From: Bettongia penicillata ogilbyi
Lineage: Eukaryota; Chordata; Mammalia; Diprotodontia; Potoroidae
Direction of reading: 5' to 3'
Assembly: GCA_023548195.1 (NCBI GenBank)
Contig: JAJHZJ010000399.1
Span: forward strand, 7,135,100 to 7,199,099
DNA: 64,000 bases
The number at the start of each line of letters is the position of its first letter. Position 1 is the first letter of the stretch. This document shows positions 34,629 to 45,894 of the stretch, one piece after another. The notes under the pieces were generated by a model, which worked only from the letters and a program-made list of their open reading frames with translations, searched no databases and was not told where the DNA came from. The position numbers were made by a program, and so were the translations under genes.

Positions 34629-34910
34629 ATGCTAGCTCTGGAACCCACAGCCCACAAATTTTCTGTAAAAAAAACTCCCCACAAATTCTGGAGCAGAGCA
34701 AGCCATGCAGAAACTCAGTGGAGGAGATTTCCGTTCCAGAGAGCCGTGGAAAGGCATCCCCAGGGGTCTGTCATGCACCCGACAGCGGAGTCCACCCCTG
34801 CGCTGCCCTGGCCATGCAGCCCTGAGAAGAACAGATTTGAGCAAGTTTCAGGGATGGAATCTCTAGCGGCCACAAAGGTCCCTCCACCCACAGGCTCTAC
34901 AGGTCAGTGA
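34629..34910 (+). CDS. HAL1 copy D leader upstream ORF (93 codons, hypothetical)
   Basis: ATG lies about 38 bp from the element start. Blocks KKTPHKFWSRASHAETQW and RRFPFQRAV, end PPTGSTGQ-stop. Same frame and end as in copy A. No known family. Confidence 0.35.
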   Translation: MLALEPTAHKFSVKKTPHKFWSRASHAETQWRRFPFQRAVERHPQGSVMHPTAESTPALPWPCSPEKNRFEQVSGMESLAATKVPPPTGSTGQ

Positions 34911-34911
34911 G
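34903..34911 (+). promoter_or_regulatory. Putative 5' splice site in HAL1 leader (copy D)
   Basis: CAG followed by GTCAGTGAG. The internal deletion starts only about 13 bp downstream. Confidence 0.3.
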
Positions 34912-34924
34912 AGAGACTTCTGGA

Positions 34925-35102
34925 ATAGAATATTCCAGAATTCAAAGGAACTAGGACTCAAACCAAGAATCACCTACCCAGCAAAACTGAGTATAATACT
35001 TCAGGGGAAAATATGGTCTTTCAATGAAACAGAGGACTTTCAAGCATTCTTGATGAAAAGACCAGAGCTGAAAAGAAAAGCTGACTTTCAAACACAAGAA
35101 TG
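34925..35102 (+). pseudogene. HAL1 copy D ORF1 remnant (C-terminal domain only)
   Basis: Encodes the last part of ORF1, including RITYPAKLS and FNETEDFQAFLMKRPE, to the usual stop. The N-terminus, coiled coil and RRM are deleted. Confidence 0.85.
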
Positions 35103-36147
35103 AGAAGAAGCATGAAAAAGTAAACAGCAAAGAGAAGACATAAGGGACTTACCAAAGTTGAACTGTTTACATTCTTACATGGAAAGACAATATTTGTAAC
35201 TCTTAAAACTTTTCAGTATCTGGGTATTTGGTGGGACCACACACACACACATACACACACACACACATACACATGTGCATGCACAAGCACATACACACAT
35301 GCATGCACATACAGAAACAGAGAGCACAGAGTGAATTGAAAAGGATGGGACGATATCTTAAAAGAAATTAAGGTAAATGGTGAGAGAGAAATGTAGTGGA
35401 AAGAGACAGGGTGAAATGGAATGGGGTAAATTATCTCTCATTCAAGAGGCAAGCAGGAGACTTTTTAGTGGAGGGAAAAAGAAGAGAGATGAGAAAAAAA
35501 CATGAAGTTTGCCCTCATCACATTCGACTAAAGGAGGGAATAAAATGCACACTCATTTTGGTATGAAAATCTATCTTACATTACAGGAAAGTGGAGGAGG
35601 AGATAAGCAGGGTGGGGGGGATGATGGAAGGGAGGGCAATGGGAGGAGGGAGCAATTTGAAGTCAAAACTCGGGGAGGGACAGGATCAAAAGACAGAATA
35701 GAAACAATGGGGGACAGGATAGGATAGAGGGAAATACAGTTAGTCTTACACAACACGACTATTATCGAAGTCATTTGCAAAAATACACAGATAGGGCCTA
35801 TATTGAATTGCCTGCCTTCCCAAAGGGAATGGGTGGGGAGGGAGGGATAGGGAGAATTTGAAACTCAAAGTTTTAGGAACAGCTATTTAGTATTATTCTT
35901 GCTACTGGGAAACAAGAAATACAGTTAGTGGGGAATAGAAAGTCATCTGACCCTACAGGACAAAAGAGAAGATGGGGACAAGAGAAAGGAGGGATGATAG
36001 AAGAGAGGGCAGATTGGTGATAGGAAAAATTAGAATGCTCAGTGTATTGGGGTGGGGGAGGGGATAAATGGGGAGAAAATTTGGAACCCAAAATTTGGTG
36101 GAAATGAATGTAAAAAGTTACATAAATAAATTTATATTAAAATAAAA

Positions 36148-36158
36148 AAGATTTTGAG
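36148..36158. repeat. Target-site duplication, right copy (HAL1 D)
   Basis: AAGATTTTGAG, identical to 34,581-34,591. Confidence 0.85.
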
Positions 36159-37035
36159 TTTTCCATGTGAAGAAACCATTCCCCTTTGTAGCTGAACTGG
36201 GGTGAAAAATCCTTATGAGTAGGAACTTTATGTGTATGTATGTGTGATTCACACATGTCTATATGCCCCTCTCACACACACACACATATACACACATAAC
36301 TACATTCAGCCAGAAGTCACTATATTTTGGGAACTATGAATATAACCTGTTAACTCTGTACTTTATAATTTATACAGTATAAATCAATGCTTCATTTCAT
36401 GCTCCCACACTTGGTTTTAATTCACTCAAGGGTAAATGGTGAAAGGAAAATTGTAAGTAAGAAATTAGTACTTTCAAATAAACAGAAAGTATTTACAATA
36501 CTTACTAAAAAACTACCGTTAAAGGAGGTAATGGATTTGTTTCATCAGCTAGCTTTTCAATTTCTGTGCCCAAATTTTTTCCATGTTTTAGTGCATTGAA
36601 CTGCAGTAAAGATGTCATGTCAATTGTGAAAAAATCACCTCAAAATATACTTGACACTAAGACAGAGAAATATAGTGATATATACAGTTCTGAAAGAACA
36701 TTCAATGTAATCTGGATCAAACTTCAATGCTATGTGAGAGCTGGGAAGATGTGTTTTCAGGAAGAAAGGGCTCTGTTTCTCTGAGAACAATAGGAAGAGT
36801 TCAAAAGGCCACTTTTTCACATATTTTTCAGCTGGAAAATCACTATGCAATGTCAGTGTGGTTAACCACTCAACATAAATGCTAGAAGATTTTTTGCGTT
36901 GCTGCTGCTAATTTTCAGACAAAGGCCAGTGAACTTTAAATGGATTTCATTTTGAAATGTCAACAAATGTCAGCAAAATCGTGAAATAATGGGAAAGCAT
37001 TCCACCTTCTCTCCCATCCCAGCCTTTGATACCAC
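36159..37035. other. Unassigned sequence between copies D and E
   Basis: AT-rich; a short CA-rich run at about 36,262-36,297. Two 70-72 codon frames (36,387-36,599 and 36,566-36,784) resemble nothing I know. Confidence 0.5.
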
Positions 37036-37851
37036 AATATTTCAAAAAATATTTATTTGTTTTTAGCTTTCAACATTCATTTCCACACAATTTTGAGTTC
37101 CAAATTTTCCCCCCATCTCTCCCCTCCTCAAAATCCATAAGGTCTTGCATTCTTATTACTCCTTTTCTCAACATGACCTCCCCTCTATCAAACCCCATGA
37201 TTCTCTTATCCCCATCTTCTCTCTTTTCTTGTTGAGCAAGATAGATTTCTATATTTCTTATTTCCTAGTTGTATGCAAAAACAATTATAGAAATTCCTTC
37301 CTAATACTTTGAATTCCAACTTCACTCCCTTCCTCCCTCCCCACCCATCCCCACTGAGAAGACAAGCAATAAAATGCAGGCTATATATGCATAGTTTTGC
37401 AAAAGACTTCCACACAAATTATGTTGCATAAGACTATATTACCCTCCATCCTCTCCTGCCCCCCATTTACTCTGTTCTCTCATTTGAACTTGTCCTTCTT
37501 CAAAAGTGTTTACTTCTAATTACTCCCTTCACCCATTTACCCTCCCTTCAATCATCCCTCTCACCCGACTTATCCCCTACTTTCCTGTAGTGTAAGACGG
37601 ATTTTCACACTGAATTAAGCTAGCATGTTATTCTCTCCTTAAGCAAAATGTGAAGAGATTAAGCTTCACTTTTTCCAACTCACCTTCCCTCTTTTCTCCT
37701 CCACTGAAAAAGACTTTTGTGGCCTCTTTTATGAGTGATAATTTGCCTCATTGCATTTCTCCCTTTCACCTCCCAATACATTCCTCTCTAACCACTTAAT
37801 TTTATTTTTTAGATATCATGCCTTGTTATTCAACTCAACCTGTGCTCTCTG

Positions 37852-37855
<4 letters not shown>

Positions 37856-37884
<29 letters not shown>
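37856..37884. repeat. (TG)n microsatellite, part of copy E
   Basis: Perfect TG run; the purest version of the CA tract shared by these elements. Confidence 0.9.
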
Positions 37885-38019
37885 CTAATGCTTCCAACTA
37901 CGCAAATATTGAGAAAAGTCTCAAGAGTTACAAATATTATCATTCCATGTAGGAACATAAACAGTTCAACTTCAGAAAGTCCTTTATAATTTCTCTTTCC
38001 TGTTTACCTTTTCATGCTT

Positions 38020-39030
38020 CTCTTCATTCTTGTGTTTGAAAGTCAAATTTTCTATTCAGTTTTGGTCTTTTTATCATGAATGCTTGAAAGTGCTTTATAT
38101 CATTGAATGACCATTTTCCCCCCTGAAGTATTATGTTCAGTTTTGCTGGGTAAGTGATTCTTGATTATAATCCCAGTTCCTTTGACTTCTGGAATATCAT
38201 GTTCCAAGCCCTTAGATCCTTTAATGTAGAAGCTGCCAGATCCTGAGTTATCCTGATTGTATTCCACAATACTGGAATTGTTTCTTTCTAGCTCCTTGCA
38301 ATAATTTTTCCTTGATCTGGGAGCTCTGACATTTGGCTATGTTATTCCTAGGAGTTTCTCTTTTCACACCTCTTTCAAGAGATGGTCAGTAGATTCTTTC
38401 AATATTGTCTTGTACTCTGGTTCTAGAATATCAGGGCAGTTTTCCTTGATAATTTCATGGAAGTTAATGTCTAGGCTTTTTGTTTTTTTGATCATGGCTT
38501 TCAGGTACTCCCATAATATTTAAATTGTTTAACGTTGTTTTTCCAGTGAGGTATTTCAAACTATCTTCCATTTTTTCATTCTTTTGGTTTTGTTTTGTAA
38601 TTTCTTGATTTCTCATGAAGTCATTAGCTTCCATCTGCTCCATTATCATTTTTAAAGAACTATTTTCTTCAGAGATTTTCACCCTCCTTTTCCATTTGGC
38701 TACTTCTGCTTGTTAAAACATTCTTCTCCTCATTGGCTTTTTGGACCTCTTTTGCTAATTGAGTTAGCCTATGTTTAAAGGTGATATTTTGTTCAGCATT
38801 TTTTGGGGTCTCCTTTAGCAAACTGTTGACTCATTTTTCATGATTTTCTTGCATCACTCTTATTTCTCTTCCCAATTTTTCTTCCCCATCTCTTACTTGA
38901 ATTTCAAAATTCTTTTTGAGCTCCTCCATGGCCTGAGACCACTGCACATCCACTTTGGAGGTTTTGCATGTAGCACCCTTACCCCTATCTGAAAGTATGG
39001 AAGAAAATACCTGCCCACCAAAAAAATAAC
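38020..39030 (-). pseudogene. Copy E ORF1, broken
   Basis: ORF1p-like frame in pieces; the longest open piece is 38,682-38,464 (end of coiled coil, with MKISEENSSLKMIMEQME). A deletion removes part of the RRM start (KTTLNNLNIMGVPES). Several frameshifts. Confidence 0.75.
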
Positions 39031-39279
39031 CTTTTTTTAGTAATTAGCAATTTACACCCTTGTCAGTTTTCTCTTGAACTGTAATAATAGCCTCTTGTGG
39101 GTTTCCATGCCACAAGTCTTTTTTCTCTGTAAATTCAATCTTCACACAATTGCCTGAGTGTATTTGCTAAAGCATTGACTCTTCCCTATTCAGGGAACAT
39201 GAATGGCTCCTTATTATTACCAAGTCAGAGGATTTTAAGATCACAGGCAGGAATCTCAAAGAAATTCTAGTTATACCTC

Positions 39280-39395
39280 TCTTTTTTTTTAGATAAGGAA
39301 AATGGTATTTAGAGAAAGTAAGTGATTTACCCAAGGTTATTTAGGGCCAAATAAAAAAACTTTCAAGTCCGACTCCACTGTGCTTTACTTATTAC
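39280..39395 (-). mobile_element. MIR-like SINE fragment
   Basis: AAGTAAGTGATTTACCCAAG, then TTATTTAGGGCCA: the reverse of the SINE block for 'cautious' TGACC...AAGTCACTT. Old. Confidence 0.5.
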
Positions 39396-39649
39396 CTTAT
39401 TACCTGTTATACTGTTATACCTCTTATTACCTATTATACTGGATGGAAATTTCCATGACATTTCATGGAAAGGTGATGCCATTTCCATGCTTTTTTACTG
39501 ACTGTCTGCAATGACTGGAATGAACTTTATATTTCCTCTAAGGAAGAATTCCTTGTTTACTACAAAGTTCAGTTCAAAAGCTACTTTAAACATGAAACTT
39601 TTATTTTCCTAGTTGACAGCATCTTGTCCCTCTGAATTACATTGTATCT

Positions 39650-39900
39650 ATTTTGTACATATATGTACACACACACACTTACACATATATTTGTTCTCTC
39701 TTTTAATGGGATGGAAGACTTTTGAGAGCAAAAACTTATTTTGGCTTTGTATCCTCAAGATCTTGCATAGTTCCTGACATAGTGTCAAAGCTTAAATAAA
39801 TCATAAAACCACTCTGGATTTCCATTTCCTCATCTGTTTGGTTGGATCAAATTACCACTAAGGTCCCTTTTAATTCTCACTCTATGATACCGTGATCCTG
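39650..39900 (+). mobile_element. L2 3' end followed by MIR-like 3' part
   Basis: GAGAGCAAAAACTTATTTTG, GTATCCTCAAGATCTTGCAT and CATAGTGTCAAAGCTTAAAT read as an L2 3' end. CCATTTCCTCATCTGTTTGG, then AAGGTCCCTTTTAATTCTCA and CTATGATACCGTGATCC read as the 3' part of a MIR-class SINE. Confidence 0.55.
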
Positions 39901-42900
39901 TTCCCTTAACTTGTCAATTTGCTTGTCAGTGCATTAGTTGATTTATTGAGAGGCACATGGTGGACTTGAGCTCACTGTAGCCAAGTGTGAGTTGCTAAGG
40001 AGGAGTGGCATTAAGGATACATTCACTAGATGTTTTAGCAGGGAGTAAGTGCTAGCCAGGACAGGCTTGCTATCTATTGTTATACATGAAATTTCAAGAG
40101 ATCTAGAGAAAGAAAGTAGGCTGGATGAACCCTTTGTGAAGGATTAAGACAAGAGTCAAGAAGGATGAAAAGAATTTGATAGCTTTGGTTTTTTTAGTAG
40201 GTTTTGATCTGCATGTTTGGAGGGAGTGACCATGTTGATGACATCATGGATTATTTTAAGCATAGAACAAACAAAATAAACCATGGGCTAAATAAAAAAA
40301 GGTAAGGTTTGACTCACAAAGGAATATTGAAGTACTGTAAATGTTTCTCCTGTTTTTATCTCATAGAAATTATATCTTCAACTCCAATGTTCTAATTTTT
40401 TATGCCTTTTTTCTTGTTGTTGTTTTCATACCCTCAAAAATCCTGTTATGTTTATAGTGTGCATAGGGACCAAAAAAGAAAGAATTTGAGTTACTGAATA
40501 ACATTTCTCTCCTGCTTTGATCAAGTCATTCACCAAATAAGGTCACAGAAAATAAAATTCTACTCTATGGATAGCACTAGGGAAGTGCAAAAGATCCACA
40601 ATTTATAACAAAATAACACCATTAGAAGCCTAAGTCTATTTTAAAGCTAGGCAAACATTTTCATTAAAAAAACATTAAATTATTTTCAAATTATGATAAG
40701 TTCATCATTTAATGTTCGATTTTTATTTATTTGTGTAGTAATGAAGAAAATTTGTTTTCTGAAATTTGAAGGAAATATACCATCTTATATACCTTTACAT
40801 TAATGAATGAATCATCAAATACTAAGTGTTTGAATGTCATATTTCAAACACTATGGTGGGCATTATAATAAACTGTAAGACAAAAAATAATAAAATTTAT
40901 ATTTTCCTTTTAAAACACACACACACACACACTTTAATTGCTCCTGAGAATATAAAGTGAAATCCAGCAGAACATAATATATTATTATGACTTTCAATAA
41001 AGAATTCTAATTAGTTTAAATCTATTAACATTTACGAATTCCTAATTTTGTGCAAAGCAATAGAGGACAATATATTTATTGTAGATAGAACATTGAACTC
41101 AGAGTCAGGAATAAGAGAATTTAAGTCTTGTTTTTTGATGGAAACTGGGTCTACATATGTCATTTAACCTCATAGTATACCAGTCAAATCTCTAAACCTT
41201 AAGTTACAAATCAGAGCCAAGAGCTTCATAAATGTTACTTCATTTTATTAGATTATAAATTACAATTACAAATCATTATATTAGGTGAAAAGAATTTCAT
41301 TTATACCATTGAATTTTCAGATCTAGACCACTTTCCTTTCACATGCACTCACACAAAATTTAAGGCATTATAGTAAGAGCTGTTAGTATAAAGATGGATA
41401 AGGCATTTATAAAGTTCTCAAAGAGTACATAGTTTAATTGATGATGAGTAATACAGGCATATAAAATAATTACGATATAATAGTGAAAAGGCAAAGAAAA
41501 GATAGAGCAACATACTACGAGAGATTTGATAAGGGAACAATCACTTTCAGTTAAGTGAGATCACAGAAATCTCCATGCAGGAGGTGGCACCTAGCTTTAA
41601 TCTTTTAGGTAAAGGTCTTCTATGAATAGAGATGGGAATGGGGTGGAGTCATGGGGGGGGTAATCCATTGACAAAATATTTAACGAAGAAAATAATAGGG
41701 TTTTACTTCAGCAGAACATGGAGCATGTGGAGAGGAATATTACTAAATAACACAGGTTATGTGGACTTTGTAAAATATCTTACATGTCAAGATCTGGAGT
41801 GGGAAGAAGTTATACTTAATTCAAGAGACAAATGAAGACCACTGGAAGTTTTACTATAGTTTAATACTTTGAAAATATTATCCATAAGTTATGATACTTA
41901 AGTGCCTATGTGAATGAGGTTAATTTTCACAACACCTAGAACACTCTTAATTTAATACTGAATTTGAAAAGGGGAAAAAATGTTCTCCTGGATTTACTAA
42001 TAAAATGATTGTATGGTTAAAATCTCACTAATTCAGAATAAGAGGTCAGGGGAAACCACAGTGGAAGTAAGTGAAAAATATGTATTATATAATGTTTTGA
42101 AAGCAACCCAGCTTTATTACTTTCAAGGATATGCAGGCTAACTGCTAACAAAAGCTTTTTGGAGAAGGGGTCCTTTGAGGCTTGTCTCAGTGAATGAATT
42201 ATGCTCATTTATAATAAGCATAACCATTTGCATATAAATTATTGATAGGCTAGAGTTTCTTTTTTTAAAACAGTTCATTCTCTTAAGTAGGTTGAGCACA
42301 CTCTTGTAATTTTGTGCAGTTTATTAATTTTCTTACTAGCTTTCTTCCAAATAGTACCAAAGGAAATTTCAGATTATGTTGGACTGAGAAGTTCCATAAT
42401 TAATGGAGTCTAAAGAAACGAGGTTTTGCTGAATTATAAGCAGTGTCTTCATTCTCTTAGGAGGTCACAGACATTGATGGTCAATACTTTAGCATCTGGT
42501 GGAACTATCAAATATCACAGATCCTGAAAAAAAAAACTCACAATGGATTGGGAGGAGAAAAGAAATATTTTAAAGGTAATTTCTAAGAAAATTATGGGTA
42601 AGGGAGGCATCATATTGTAGAAAGTATGCTCAATGTACTCTGTCCTTGAGCCAGGTAACTATACCTTTCATAGGGTGCTAAGGTGTAACCCTTGAAGTGT
42701 TAGGATAGCTTTCTCTACTGTCATTGGCTAAACTCCCCATTTTAGGTGTGCCCTACCATTGTTAGCAGCCAGTGACTAACCCCTTGTTGCATTTAACCTC
42801 TTATATCATTTATCTTTTATAAAAGTGTGATTTACTTTTGCAGATATGGCAAGAACAAAACAGTCTCCTAAGCCTTTATTTTTAAATTCACCAAGTTTGA

Positions 42901-43305
42901 GCCTCTAGATTAATTTTCTTCACCTAACCTAAAACATCAAACGGTGAGGGAAAAGATCCTTGTACATTTTCATAGGACCACATGTGGCCTTGGAAGGAAA
43001 GAGCCCAAAGCCTCTACTCTTACAGTATTGGTTGTCATTAGGTGATATTCACCAAGCAAGAGTAGCTAAGGAGTAAATTCATGGCTTTGTCTGGCTACTG
43101 GCTTTTGAAGGCACCAACAGTATTAGCTACACAGCCCCATCTTTAGCATATCAGAAACAATCAAAGATTTTCCAAAACTCTACAAAACTCTTTCATTATA
43201 CTACACCTTGAAATTCTTGAATGTGGGCTCCTTCGTATCTTCCACATAGGAAATTACAATAAATAAGTTCTGGATATACGTGTACATGTTAGGGTCCCAT
43301 TTTAC
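39901..43305. other. Unassigned unique AT-rich sequence
   Basis: About 3.4 kb without recognisable gene or young transposon. Only a short (CA)n at 40,913-40,931 stands out. Open frames are at most 67 codons. Confidence 0.55.
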
Positions 43306-43309
43306 TTTG

Positions 43310-43500
43310 GATCTGGAAAGGAATTTAGAGACTATCTTATCATAGGTCATTGACTGTCAGTGGAAAGGTACATCAGAAATAACTTCATCCAACCAACTGC
43401 CTTTTCATATGAGGATACTGCGACTTAGGAATATTGAGATTTTCCCAGTATCACAAAAATCATAAGTAACAGTGGCAGCATGGCAACCTAGTTATTTTTG
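43310..43500 (-). mobile_element. MIR-like SINE
   Basis: AGAAATAACTTCATCCAACC, CATATGAGGATACTGCGACT and GATTTTCCCAGTATCACAAA are the reverse of the usual MIR blocks. Old. Confidence 0.6.
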
Positions 43501-44665
43501 GTAGTGCCTGCAATATAGTAATTGCTTAATTAATTCTTGTTGTTTCACTGATTGATTGATGTCAAGCCTAATACTATTCTCTATACCATACAACAGTTCA
43601 ATATCATATTATTAATATATATTTATGAAATAAATCTTCAATAAATCATATAATATTATATGCTATGTAATATGTCATTTGTATGTTATAATCAACCAAA
43701 TTTTTTTCAGTTTGAAACTTGGAAAGTATCAGCCTTCCTACATTGATTACAGAAACCATTTTTACTGCCATGAAATGATTACATTGAAGACACATTTGAG
43801 GACAATATCCCACCTTATTTACAAATTATTACAACTTCTTTTAAGAGACTAACTCTAGTATCCCAGAAAGGAACTGGAAATAGGAGAGAGTCTAACAAAC
43901 CCATTACATCCTCTGCCCGTACAATCTCGTGTGAAACTATATCTCAGATTCAGTGAGTTGCTGAAGAGAAACTTCTGGATAGCTCTCTCTAACAAGCACA
44001 CTCCACGTTGAAATGCATTCCTCCACTGGATATATGCAGCTGCATTAGGACATGAAGACAAGTCCCAATGAGAAGTCCTATGCAAAAGCCCTAGAGAATT
44101 ATGCAATTAATTGAAAGTCAAAATATCTAGTAAATTTGTGTAAGGCCCTAAGCTTGAAAATAAGGGAAACTGCAGCAGAGAGAGATAAACACAGGATAAA
44201 GCATTTTCTTTGATATTTACTGGACAACAGACTCTACTATGAGTGGGGAGAAAGATAAGCAGTTTTCTTTGGAAACCAATTCTCTAATTCCATATTCCAG
44301 TAGGAGAACCAGTCCATCATTGCACAAATAATTAATTCTCATGTATTTTAATCACCCATCTTAATTAACAGTAACACAAAGAAGTTGAAGAGTAATGACA
44401 TTGAAAGTTCTTAGCCAAAATGAAATTATGCTGACTAAATTTGCAACATTACATTTTGATTTACTGAATGCCAGTCAGAATAACCAGAGAAAGAAAAGTC
44501 TAATTTCCTTAAATATACTTGAAATGATTATTCAGGAAGCTTTCATTAAAGTCAGTAGATATAATTTGGGAGGAGAATACTTAGAGAAACTATGAAAAAT
44601 GAGAAAAATCCAATGTTTAAGATAAATTTTGCAAAACATTGAATTCTTCATGATGAAATTCTTCC
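43501..44665. other. Unassigned sequence
   Basis: An L2-like tail (GTAATTGCTTAATTAATTC and TGATTGATTGATG) may lie at 43,500-43,565. The remainder is AT-rich unique DNA with no gene recognised. Confidence 0.45.
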
Positions 44666-44669
44666 TTTT

Positions 44670-44872
44670 CATATTGGGGAAGAGTCTTGTATTTGGAGTC
44701 AAAGCACCTAAGTTTGAATCTTTGCCTATAATGCTTGCCATTTGTGTGACCTTTAAAAATCATTTACATTCTCTGGGCCTCAGTTACCTTGTCTGCAAGT
44801 TGAGGGTGTTTATCTATTAGATGAACTTTTAAGACATTTTTCCATTACAAATCTATAAAACTATGACTATCC
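44670..44872 (+). mobile_element. MIR-like SINE
   Basis: TCTTGTATTTGGAGTCAAAG, TTTGTGTGACCTTTAAAAAT, GGGCCTCAGTTACCTTGTCT, then an AAATCTATAAAACTATGACT end. Typical order. Confidence 0.7.
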
Positions 44873-45690
44873 TGTACTTTTCATTTTATTGGTTTTCTGG
44901 TTTAAATCTGAATAATGGTTTTGGTCTGCCAGTAATTGTTTGCATCTGTCACATTCGCAGAATTTCAGAGGACTTTCATCAGAGAAGGAAGGGCAGAATT
45001 ATATACATCACTATGTCGGATTGGTATGCCCTCCCAATTTGAGCAATACAACCAATACTAGTTTGGAAGGTTCCAGCATAGATTGGGCACAAGAAGTCCA
45101 TGTAAACATTTGGGTTGGCGATGTCTATAAATCAGCATATCTTTCATTTCTTTTGAGTTACAGCAATTCTACCTTACTCACAGAAAACAGCATTTTCTTT
45201 AATGTGAGTCTACCATGCTTGATGGTCCTGTGCCAGTGTCTCCAGTGTCTCACAGTTGATTCCATGGTTCTTCAGAGAGACTAAGACAAGTAAGTTAACC
45301 CCCTTTGGACTTAGTTTCCCCATCTGAAAAATAAGTATATTGAACCAGATAAATTTTTAGTTTCCTCTTTGCTCTAGAATGACCCAGGGATGTACTGAAG
45401 GAGTAATGGAAAAGTCCTTTTCTCACATATTAGGGTTGGGGCAGAAGAAGTTTATAAAATGAGGAAATAGTGTGCCAGTGGACTTCACCTGAACCTCACT
45501 TGGACGTGATCCAAAGTTAAGTGAGCAGAATTAGAATCATTTCTACTTTGACAACATTGTAAAAATTGTTTTAAAAGGCTTAAGATCTTTGATCCAATCA
45601 AAAATCATTCATGATTGCAGTTGATTTAGAATATTTTCACCTCCTAACACAAAAGGAATAGATATGAAGGAAAAGACACTCATCTTTTTC
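44873..45690. other. Mostly unassigned sequence
   Basis: Holds a MIR-like 3' part at about 45,285-45,390 (GGACTTAGTTTCCCCATCTG). A 114-codon frame is open at 44,940-45,284, but it has no family and no sign of exon structure. Confidence 0.45.
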
Positions 45691-45894
45691 TATTAAGTTT
45701 TATTTTTCTAAAAGTTAAATACACAATAGGAAAAGAGGAAGAAACATGTCATTTGTACAGCAGTATATAAGAAAGAATTCAAAATACGTAGCAATAAATT
45801 TCAATTTCAAGAAAGACTATGTAATAAATACTATATGTGGTGTTGAGAGCTATGTATCTTTTCTTTGCTTCCTTGTAAGTTGTTTTCTTCTCTG

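Larger units (their letters stand above)
34592..36147 (+). mobile_element. HAL1 copy D with internal deletion
   Basis: Both true ends are present and flanked by an 11-bp direct repeat. The 5' leader runs to about 34,924, where the sequence jumps into the C-terminal part of ORF1 (TAGAATATTCCAGAATTC). About 1.2 kb is missing: the rest of the leader and most of ORF1. The break lies at a shared TGG. It does not follow GT-AG, so it is not simple splicing. The 3' region is complete, with a CA tract (35,238-35,312) and an A-rich tail. Confidence 0.9.
37040..39035 (-). mobile_element. Old HAL1-like copy E, 5' truncated
   Basis: Read on the minus strand: N-terminal ORF1 near 39,030, ORF1 to about 38,020, spacer, CA tract (TG run 37,856-37,884 on plus), purine-rich 3' region (pyrimidine-rich on plus), and tail near 37,050. 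More diverged than copies A-D, F and G, and its 3' end differs in detail, so it is an older subfamily. The leader is missing. No target-site duplication found. Confidence 0.75.

Noticed and set aside
34903..34930. Copy D as a spliced retrocopy using the leader GT
   Set aside because: The GT motif itself is retained and the break is 13-20 bp further on at TGG, with no AG at the acceptor side.
44940..45284. 114-codon open frame on the plus strand
   Set aside because: No family likeness and no homologous copy in the window. It lies between MIR-like pieces and has no exon-like splice signals that I could support.
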